DNA of 10,248 bases from Baffinella frigidus (GCA_026770585.1 MU646430.1:497790-508037), one strand, 5' to 3'. Positions 1-9,265 are shown, numbered from the stretch's first letter. The notes: generated by a model not told the origin, from the sequence alone. Program-made: numbers and translations.

Positions 1-19
1 TAGGGTTTAGGGTTTAGAC
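1..19 (-). other. Start of intron 9, telomere-like repeat at the donor
   Basis: Immediately after the proposed donor GTCTAA the intron consists of CCCTAAA units and runs off the window. The plus strand reads TTTAGGG here. A left chromosome end would show CCCTAAA on the plus strand, so this is an interstitial tract and not a terminus. Confidence 0.6.
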
Positions 20-65
20 CGCGATGACGCGCCCAGCGTGCGTCGTCGGTGCGAAGTCCCCGTAC
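20..65 (-). CDS. Exon 9: selectivity filter of the K+ channel
   Basis: The 46-nt exon lies between acceptor AATAG (the only non-CAG acceptor in the model) and a proposed donor GTCTAA. Its first base completes the Gly codon of exon 8, giving [18 protein letters not shown] over the join. GYGD is the diagnostic K+ selectivity filter, and the following [11 protein letters not shown] fits the loop into S6. The donor is placed where the coding sequence runs into CCCTAAA repeats: reading through gives an immediate stop, so this is an intron or a true 3' break. The donor is the least certain boundary. Confidence 0.85.
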
Positions 66-2850
66 CTATTTTGGGGGTTGGAGTTTGGGGTTTGGGGTTT
101 GGGGTTTGGGGTTTGGGGTTTGGGGTTTGGGGCTTGGGGTTTGGGGTCTGGGGTTTGGGAGTTGAGGGTTAGGGTTTAGGGTATAGGGTTTGGGGTTAAG
201 GGTTTAGGGTTTAGGGTTTAGGGTTTAGGGTTTAGGGTTTAGGGTTATGGGTTTGAGGTTACCCGACGCTGGAGGCGGTGGCCCACATGATCCACATGGC
301 ATTCCAGATCCACGGGTCGTTCACCTGCGAGGTTTTGTAAAGCGCCACTCGTTATTGTAAAGCGAAAACTGGATACGAAAATTGGGTTTTCGCCAAGTGC
401 GGAAATTGGCATTCCAGATCCATGGATCGTTGACCTGAGAGCAGCGCGCCGTTATCGTAAAGAGAAAATTGGCCACACATTCATGCGCGGGGCGACTCAA
501 TTCAAACCTTGTTTTTGCTATCTCGGGATGGGTTTTCTTATGTATTAAAGCTATGTCGAACTTAATATAGCAAAATAAAAAGTCACCACCCTTGGGATAG
601 CATAAAAGGCGGTTTAAATTGAGTCGCCCCGCACACTAACGTGGGCAGGCTTCCACTCGAAGCATTAAAAATAACCTAACGATCCAGATGCACGGATCGT
701 TCACCTGAGGGCGATATTTCCAAGCAAATGTCGTTTTCGCGGCCATCAGCGCTGCACCCAACCCTAACCCCCAAACCCCAAACCACAAACCAGGATTCAG
801 AGCGGGACCTTCTAGCTCTGCCTGAGTTTCATTGTGGCGCGTCCTTAGAAGTATTCCAGAGCAGAAATCCAGTAGAGCGTTTGCGGTAATTGTTGTCCGT
901 TTTGAAAGTGCGATTTTCCGGTTTTACGGTTTTTTAAAATGTTGTGAAGGTCGTTGAATGTTTTAAATGGACACTTCTCTGGTACAAATGAATCGGGGGG
1001 GGGGGCAAATGAAAACCGGAAAACCGGAAAATCGCACTTTCAAAACGGACAACAATTACCGCAAACGCTCTACACACGGGCGAATGGAAAGCCTTTAGGA
1101 CGAGCCAGAATTAAACTCAGGCAGAGCTAGGAGTGTTGTGATGGGGGAGGGGCGCCCGCAGCACCCCCTTAGGGTTTAGTGTTTGGGAGTTGGGGTTTGG
1201 GGTTTGTGGTTTCACTACCGACACCTTCGAGACTGTCCCGCTCTGCCCGAGTTTCACCTACATTCTACCAATTCTTCTATTACCTACCTTCTACTCAATC
1301 TGTATTCTATCTATGTGCACCGAGGGGCCCGGCGCCGGGGGGGTGCTGCGGGCCTCCTCAGAGCTGCGGACGGAGCTGTTCTTCTACCAACCGGCGCCAT
1401 TCTAACCTCCTAGACTTGAGTAGAAGCCTGATCACATGTAGCCAATTTTCGCTTTACAAGCAAACGTCGTTCTCACGACCATCCGCTCTGCACCCAATCC
1501 TAACCCCCAAACCCCCAAACCCCAAACCAGGATTTCATCCGGAAGAGTATTCACAATGAATACGATTTCGGGGATCTCCGATCCGATTCCTGTGTATCTT
1601 AAGGCTCTAAATGACGTCTAGATAGACGGCTGTCTTATTTCTACCCTCAAGATACACCAAAATCGTATTCATTATGAATACTCGGCGGGGTTAGATTCGG
1701 GGCGGGACCTTCTCAAACGTATGGGCAGTGTTTCCCAACCCCCAGATCTTGGCGTTCTCGTCTTCGCATCGAGGGTCCTCGACAAACTTGAACAGGCACG
1801 CGGTGCTCTCCGAGAGCCGGAACCTGCGCCGCGTGACGAATTTCATGTCGAAAGATAACTGAGTCAGTTCCCTAATTAGCGGTTTCACTTTAATTAGGAG
1901 GCCTAATTAAATTTACTACGGCCTAACTAATTTCTCCCATTCAACCTGAACGGATTCAGTTATCTTCCGAGAGATCTTGGCGTTCTCGTCTTCGCACCGA
2001 AGGTCCTCGACAAACTTGAAAAGGTTGAAAAGGCACGCAGTACTCTCCGAGGGCCGAAACCTGCGCCTCACATTTTCTCTAATATTGACAGTAAAGATCG
2101 TGCTGTGTATTAAATTAGATTGCCGAGTTTTTACAATTAAAACCGTTTCCACATGAAATGGACATGGTAGTCCAGAGCAGATCTTGGCGTTCTCATCTTG
2201 GGACCACCGAGGGTCCTCGAGAACTTGAAAAGGCACGCTGAGCTGTCCGAGAGCCGGAACCTGCCCACTCGAAAACGCCGGTGCACCCAAGTTAAAACCT
2301 GAGGCCTTTACAAGTGGGCGTGTGTGCCTCTCTGGGAGGCGACACGCGAGAGCAGAAGATGCTCTAGAGAGTCACCTACCCAGAGTCATATATCACCAAG
2401 AATACAACGTATACGAAGATAAATTTCGAGGGTTGTGGTAAATTTTGAGGGTTGCGCGGCAGATCAGGACGATGAGAGGCAGCTGCTGACGCCCCAGAGC
2501 ATGATGAAACCCTAAACCTGAACCCTACAACCTAAACCCGAAACCCGAAACCCGAAACCCATGCAGGGGTCCGCGTAAGGACGCAGGGTGCTTGGAGGGT
2601 GTACTCAAAAGTCAATTCCAGAGAAAAACGATATTCAAATGTCAATTTTCAGAGAAAAATGGCTCCAAGAACGGGGAAACGGCTCCAAGTACGAGGATGG
2701 AAAACCCCGCACGGGAATCGCTAGTAGGAAGAGAGGCAGATCCTGAAGGGTTCAGTTTTTAGGGTTTAGGGTGTGCACGGCTGACCAGTAGGAAGAGAGG
2801 CAGATGCTGAAGCCCACTATGATGAACGTCGCCGCGTAGTTCCCTTAATA

Positions 2851-2893
<43 letters not shown>

Positions 2894-2900
2894 GTAGTTC

Positions 2901-2954
<54 letters not shown>

Positions 2955-5900
2955 TATATATACATATATATATATGCTCCTATAGCATTCCCGGGTGGAA
3001 ACTGACCAGTAGGACGAGAGGCAGATGCTGAAGCCCCAGAGCACGATGATGAACGGCGCCGCGTAGTTCCCCTTCATCATCACCTGCCACCATACCATAA
3101 ATCAGGGCAGATTCTGGTATGTTCCGAGATGAAATTCAGGCCCCTACCGGGCCCGCCCCGGGACCTACGGGCCCGCCTCGGAACCGCGAGCCCGCCTGAA
3201 AGCCACAGGATGATACGCAAGGGCGCCGCGTAGTACGCGGCGTTCATCATCGTACTCTAAGGGTGGATATGCTATTTTAGGCATAAAACCAAGGCCTAAA
3301 ATAGCGTAATTCCCCTTCATCATCACCTGCGACGAAGCCTCATTTCAATCTCGGAAATGCCGGAATGTGCCCGGATTTATGCTATCCTAAGCCTTCTTTT
3401 TGTGCCTGAAATAGCATATCCACCCTTATTTGCGGCGGAAGCCGTAAGATACACAGCAGATTCGAAAGCCAGAGCACGATGATGAACGGCCCTTTCATCA
3501 GAACCTGCCACAGGGTTTAGGTCTTCGGGTTTAGGGTTTTAAGGTTGAGGGTTGAGGGTTGAGGGTTTAGGGTTTAGGGTGTAGGCACCCCAGGATAAAA
3601 CCTGGTCACCCAACCCGGTACGGCTGTCACACCAGAAGTGTCCGCACCCCTCACTCAAACCCTAAACCCTAAACTCTTACAACCTGAAACCCTAAACCTA
3701 AACCCTTAACCCTAAACGGGCTGCGTCTGTCCCAGGACGGTAACTCTACCGGGGATAATTTGCACCAGGAAGAGCTCTTTGGCGTGGGGGCCTTTCATCC
3801 TGACCTGCCACCAAGCCTCACTCGCCACTCGAGGCTGGAAAGGGGGGCATTTTAAAAGTGGGGTTGTTGAATTTGTACCAGTCACGGGCGAGCGTGGTCA
3901 CGTTACTCCCGTATATACGGGAGTAACGTGGACAAGCGCGTGCGGCCCTTTCATCATGACTTGCTACGCCACGTTAGGTCGCACGGGGGATTTTCCTGTT
4001 GACGTCTATTCTACTCGGGAGGCTACAAAGCACATTGCCCCCGGATGTCCGGGGATAACGTGACCAGAAATTGCTGACGTTTGGCATGTTTCCTTTAAAA
4101 AACAATCATTTAAATAACTTAAGAATGTTCCCCGTAGTGTTCTGAGTGGAAGAGTTAAGTTGATTATTGCCCGGGAACACGCCAAACGCGTGGGGATGTG
4201 AGCCATTGCCATGCGCGATAATGTTTCATCTTTATAAGCAAACGTCCTGAAAACCGGGTAGTTGTGCCTACGGTATTGCCTACGGTAGGCCGTAGGGCCC
4301 CTAGGACCAAATGTTTCACAGGACCCCCCTAGGCCCCTACGCCCTACAGTAGGCAATACCGTAGGCTTAACTACCCGGTTTTCAGGACGTTACCCTATTA
4401 TTCTGCACCACGAAACACTTTTGGCGCGTAGGGGCCTTTCGTTGGCAGCGTTTGGCTTTGATCGTTTTCGTGGCCAACAGAGGCCAACAGATGAGGAAAC
4501 CGCTCTAAACCCTAAACACACCTTGAATGCGTTGGCGGAGCCGAGGCTAAAGTGGTCGCGTAGGCGGGCCCGAGGCTTAAGTGTGCCGCCTCAGGAGCTG
4601 AAACAAACCTTAACGGCGTCTAGGGTAACAAACCTCAAAGGCATCTAAGAACAAACCTTAAAAAACAAGCCTTAAAGGCATCTAAGGACAAACCTTAAAG
4701 GCGGCTAAGGTTGTTCAACCCCATAAACAAACCTTCAAAGGCAAATCAAACCTTGAAGGCGTAGGCGGATCCGAGGCTTAAGTGGTCAAACGCCGCAACC
4801 GTGTGCCGCTTCGGGAGCTTCACCAGCACGTAGTCCCGAATCGACTGCCGAGGAGAGGGGGGGGGGATATTTGATGGTCAAAAAATGCCAATGATAAGTT
4901 GTCTAAGCCTGCTTTGGGGGGCTCTCGGGGGGCTGAAACTTTCTGGCTCTCAGGGGGAGGAGAGGGGGGGGCTCCCATCTTCGAAGGCTTCGAAGCCAGG
5001 CAGGTTCGTCCCCAGTCGTGGGGAGTCTATGGGTGGAGTGTGGCTGCCAACCACACGAGGCTACTCTTGTGAACAGATTCCTAAGTCAAATATTGGAGAA
5101 CTGCCCAGGAAACACGCCAAAAGTCAGCGATTAGTCACGTACCTGCACGCTTTCCGTGCAGGCTTTCCCACAAAACCCTAAAACGTCCATTTATTATGTT
5201 CGCATGGGTAGCATCGTGTGGAACCCCCCTTACATCCACAACAATCCACAAGGTGGTCGAAAAATGGGAGAGTGTGCTGCTTCGGGGGCTTCCCCAGCAC
5301 GTGGTCCCGGATGGTTTAGGGTTTAGGGAGGGTCTAGGGTTTAGGGTTGAGGGTTGAGGGTTTAGGGTTTAGGGTTTAGGGTTTAGGGTTTAGGGTTTAG
5401 GGTTTAAGTTGCAGGGGTTGAGGCTGGTCAACCTTGGTCTGGGGTGGGGGCTCGTAACCTGTCAGCCGCGATAGACACAGATCCATAAGAGGCAATCCGT
5501 AGGGATATAGGGTCGGTATTCATAGGACGCTACGGTAGGCAATTCGTAGGGATGTAGGGTCGTTCCTATGGATTTCCTAACCGATTCTCGTTCAGGATCG
5601 GCTAGGAAATCCCTTCGTAGCCCGCTGTGTGTTTGGGTTTCTCGTAACCTGCCATCCGGCTGGCCATCTAGTCATCACCCTAGGAAAATCCTAGGGATGT
5701 TCTACCGTAGGGTCCTACGGAACGAACATCCGACGCTCCCAGGCCCGACATAAGCTGTTTCGGGTTGCTGATGGGAGAGAGGAACCTGCCATCCGCGGTA
5801 GAAGCGGATTGTGGACCACATTGCGAGGACCGTCTCGATGCGGTACAGCACGAAGTTGTCCCAGTTGATAATCCCGATCTGCCCAAAAGTTGACGGATTG

Positions 5901-8900
5901 GTACCACGAGATCAGCGTGTCAACTTACGCATAGTCTCCAACCGTTCTGCCAACAGTCCCGACCTGCCAAAAGTTGACGGATTGGTACCACGAGATTAGC
6001 GTGTCAACTTAAGCATAGTCTCCCAACGTCGCGATGCGGTACAGCTCGAAAGTGTCCCAGTTAATGATCCCGATCTGCAAACAAAGAGAATTCTTCGGTC
6101 GATTTGGGCCCGCCAATTTGGTGCAGCCGGGCTCTTTTTCGCCCCAAAGTTGACGGATTGGTACCACGAGCTCAGCGAGTCAACTTGAGCATAGTCTGTC
6201 AACGTCGCGATGCGGGAGAGCACGACGTTTTCCCGGTCTGCAAACAAAGCCAACCTTGCAGAACCCGAGAGCCCCAAAAGGCGTTTTGACTACACCCTCA
6301 GGGTTTAGTCCTGGGGGGGAGGGTTTCTCAACTTCACCACGTTCACTTCGGGTGGTTGGTGGAAACCCTAGACCTCATGCGCTGTCTAGGGTCTAGGGTC
6401 TAGGGTCTAGGGTCTAGGGTCTAGGGTCTAGGGTCTAGGGTCTAGGGTCTAGGGTCTAGGGTCTAGGGTCTAGGGTCGAGGGTCGAGGGTCGAGGGTCTA
6501 GGGTCTAGGGTCTAGGAGGGGAGCAACCTCGGCCGTGAAGAAGGGAGGGCAGACGGGGATATGTCACCTGTAGTAAATCTCACCAAGACTGGAGGAGACC
6601 CTAGACCTCTTCCATCGCACGGCAGGGTTGAGGATTTAGGGTTTGGGATTTAGGGGTTTGGTGGACCTCGGCCGTGAAGAAGGGAGGGCAGACTGGGAGG
6701 ATGATCAGGACTTCCATCCAGAAATCGGAGTTGGAGAGCGGGTGGTAGAGCGGAATATGTTCGTCGAGGGTCATCAGCTGCGTCAGATGCCTGCGATTGA
6801 GTGAGGGGCCCGGATTATTTTCAAACCGCGTGCGTCGATTGCTAAACGGGCACCAAAAACAAACGCGGCAAATACCCCCGTGCTCACCGCGACGCTGCGG
6901 TACTAACTTAGGACGCGCCGCCGGACGTGACCCTCCAGAACGGTCCACTCTTGGAGCCATTGTTGCCCCAAACGCTTGGAGCCGTTTTTGCCCTAGGGTT
7001 CGGGAGTTTGGGGGTGGACGCCAGTGGTGCCATTCTCGATGATGGGGGGTGTGGGCGCTCAATCGACATTTAAAAAGGATTATTGGGTAGCCTCGGTTGT
7101 GGGGGTCTTACGCAACCAGGCGCTCGAATAGCTCCGAGAGGATGTAGAGGCGGTAGGTGATGAGGAGGGTGATGATCGTGGAGAGGAGGCAGAGGTCTAA
7201 TAAACGGGCGCTAAACGTGACCCTCCAGAACGTTCCACAGCCGGACGTGGCACTCTAGAACGTTCCACAGCCGGACGTGACCCTCTAGAACGTTCCACAG
7301 TTGGAGCCATTGTCTACAGTTGGAGCCTCGATGGGGGTTGTGGGGGTCTCACGCGACAAGGCGCTCGAATAGCTCCGAGAGGATGTAGAGGCGGTAGGTG
7401 ACGAGGAGGGTGATGATCGTGGAGAGGAGGCAGAGCGCTTTCAGCATGTCCATCGCTTGCGATCGCGGGTCGTACTCCATCACCACCTGCCGAGGCCTGG
7501 AGTCAACTTGGGGGGAAATCTTAAGTCAATCTCCCACAAATGCACTCGGATTCCGAGTGCATTCGTATAGGAGTTGGCTTAAGAAATGATCGAGTTGCCC
7601 ATAAGTTGCCTCCAGGGTGGGCTTTCAGCATGTCCATCACTTGCGATCGCGGGTCGTACTCCATCACCACCTGCCGAAATGATCAATGAAAATTACTACA
7701 CGACTTCGTTAATACTACTAGTAAAGAACGTTATGTGTAGTAATTTTCATTGTTTTTTATATTAAAACCGTTTTAAAAGTTAAAACCGTTTGTACATTAG
7801 ATCAGGCAGAGGGCCGTCAGCGTGTCCATCACTTGCGATCGCGGGTCGTACTCCATCACTACCTTGATTTGAAACGTTGAATTTCAATGAAAATTACTAC
7901 AGTTGCTGTAATATCACTAATTTAGTAAAGAACGTTACGTGTAGTAAAATTCATTGTATGTTAAACTAAACCGTTTTTAAAATTAAAATCATTTTTAAAA
8001 TTAAAAGCGTTTTCACATTAGATGAGGCAGAGGGCCTTGAGCATGTCCATCACTCGCGATCGCGGGTCGTAGCCCAGAACAACCTGCCGACAGGAGACAG
8101 GAGACAGAAGGCGCCTCAGCCCACGCAGACCACTTTTTCTACCGGAATTCGTACCTCCGCACGAGAACGCTAGAGGGCCCTATTCAAAACTGTTGGTTTT
8201 TACAAGAGTGTATTTGTGTAGTAACTTTCGTGAGGTTTGTCCGCGGCTGTTGACTACCCACACAGCGGGCTTCGAAGGGATTTCCAGTCAGATTCTGACC
8301 GAGTTTCCGTTACCTGACCCGTAGGAATCCCCCCTAGTACCTACGTTATTGCTTACCGTAGGGACTTACGTCTTCTCGCTTCTACCGGAACTCGGCGACA
8401 AAATGAGAATGGGCGCCGGTGCTTCGATGTCCGCAACAAATTATCGTTTTGAAATGGGTGGCTAGGTAGATGCCCAAGGGGGGGAGTTTAATAGGGTAAC
8501 TGACCAAAAATGGGGTAGTTAGGCCTACGGGATTGCCTAGGACCTCCTACCGTAGGCCGAGACTTTTTGGTCCTGGGATCCCTCGGCCTACGGTAGGAGG
8601 TCCTAGGCAATGCTGTACGCCCAACTACCCCATTTTCAGGCCGTTAGCCTATGAAGTTGCTGACCGGCAGAAGGCGGCCAGGCAGCGATTGGAGAGCGCG
8701 CAAATACCACGCCAGAGCCCAGGAGGGGGTTGAATTTTTGAGAGCCTTACAGGATAGGACTTTGACTTTTGAAAAACACTGCCTGCAGGGGAAATTGACT
8801 TTTGGCAACCGCTTCCAAGAATGTGGCGTGGTAAGTTTCCAAGGCTGAGCGTATGTTCCAAACAATACAAAAAAAGTCGGCCAGTGGGGCGTGTGGAAGG

Positions 8901-9217
8901 TGACCACCATCAACCTGAAACAGCTTACATCGGGTGTTCGGAGGATGGGTTTGCCCCCACAGGCGATACACGTTCAAGTGTATCAGCCATCTATGCACCC
9001 CTCTAGGAAAACCCTAGGTCCCTAGGGCTGTCCTACCGTAGGGTCCTATGGAATGAATAGCCGACGCCCCCAGGCCCGACATAAGCTGTTTCGGGTTGCT
9101 GGTGGGAGAGAGGCCAGTTCGTGCTGATAGAGAGTGAGAGAGAGAGAGAGAGAGAAAGAGAGATAGACAGGTAGATAGAGAGAGAGAGAGATATATAGAG
9201 ATAGATTGATAGATAGG

Positions 9218-9265
<48 letters not shown>

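Larger units (their letters stand above)
325..1708 (-). other. Intron 7: acceptor copies, three foldback elements, C- and G-rich tracts
   Basis: The intron holds two copies of the exon 8 acceptor end and foldback elements at 487-632, 813-1129 and 1545-1683. C-rich telomere-like tracts lie at about 759-795 and 1494-1530 and a degenerate G-rich one at 1168-1210. The roughly 95-bp segments 708-805 and 1440-1535 are direct copies of each other. A short copy of the exon 7 donor (GCGGGACCTTCT on the plus strand) lies at 802-813. Small plus-strand ORFs at 1179-1559 resemble no family and overlap repeats. Confidence 0.7.
1824..3006 (-). other. Intron 6: exon 7 copies, exon 6 copies, AT microsatellite
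   Basis: The right part of the intron holds copies of the exon 6 donor half and the left part copies of the exon 7 acceptor half. Telomere-like tracts are C-rich at 2506-2561 and G-rich at 2757-2772. Between 2261 and 2460 I see no recognisable feature. The phrase TTAAAACCGTTT near 2136 recurs in intron 1. Confidence 0.65.
3084..4751 (-). other. Intron 5: exon 6 acceptor copies, foldbacks, donor array of exon 5
   Basis: This is the second-longest intron. From its 3' side it holds a GC-rich short tandem repeat (3149-3203, about 19-bp units with GGGCCCGCC), acceptor copies of exon 6, mirrored hairpins, inverted telomere-like tracts (3514-3716), a perfect palindrome (3899-3930), a MITE-like element (4241-4391) and copies of the exon 5 donor end (4521-4751). 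ORFs at 3779-4063, 4006-4356 and 4421-4648 overlap these repeats and look like chance. Confidence 0.7.
4845..5785 (-). other. Intron 4: exon 5 copy, TTTAGGG array, exon 4 donor copies, shared donor-side segment
   Basis: Positions 4855-5270 show no clear exon copy: only G-runs near 4857-4867 and 4960, a small hairpin at 5142-5162 and an unassignable plus-strand ORF at 4885-5181. To the right lie the exon 5 copy, a TTTAGGG array, two exon 4 donor copies, CCTACGGTAGG-rich sequence and a segment shared with intron 1. Confidence 0.65.
5879..6666 (-). other. Intron 3: triplicated acceptor unit, TCTAGGG array, exon 3 copy
   Basis: The right part is the TCTAGGG array, telomere-like fragments and an exon 3 donor copy. 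The left part is exon 4 acceptor copies alternating with a 55-bp repeat. Small ORFs on both strands (5811-6289) follow these repeats and are not independent genes. Confidence 0.7.
6791..7352 (-). other. Intron 2: exon 2 copy and 30-bp repeats
   Basis: The donor side holds the 30-bp tandem repeat and an exon 2 donor-half copy. 6791-7080 has one more 30-bp unit (about 6925-6954) and a degenerate G-rich tract near 6992-7016. No foldback element was found here. Confidence 0.65.

Noticed and set aside
1-260. Left edge as a chromosome end with telomere
   Set aside because: A left end should read CCCTAAA on the plus strand; here it reads TTTAGGG, and the filter exon lies between two tracts. The tracts are interstitial.
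1179-1559. Overlapping plus-strand ORFs as a gene
   Set aside because: All three frames are open over a GC-rich and repeat-containing stretch, no conserved motif appears, and the stretch lies within an intron.
2817-3098. 93-residue minus-strand ORF as a membrane protein gene
   Set aside because: The Tyr-Ile run comes from the AT repeat. Its real content is exon 6, which ends at a GT donor before the repeat.
5142-5162. Hairpin CCTGCACG/CGTGCAGG as a terminator
   Set aside because: No T-run follows and it lies inside a eukaryotic intron.
4421-5181. Plus-strand ORFs at 4421-4648 and 4885-5181
   Set aside because: The first is antisense to copies of exon 5; the second has no motif and covers G-runs. 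Neither has support as a gene.
6601-7062. 153-residue minus-strand ORF as a separate gene
   Set aside because: Only the 6667-6790 part matches a channel; the rest covers intron sequence on both sides of clear splice sites.
8644-8998. ORFs on both strands (e.g. [10 protein letters not shown] on the minus strand) as an extra exon between S1 and S2
   Set aside because: Exons 1 and 2 join directly in phase 0 with the spacing expected between S1 and S2, and no family resemblance is seen.
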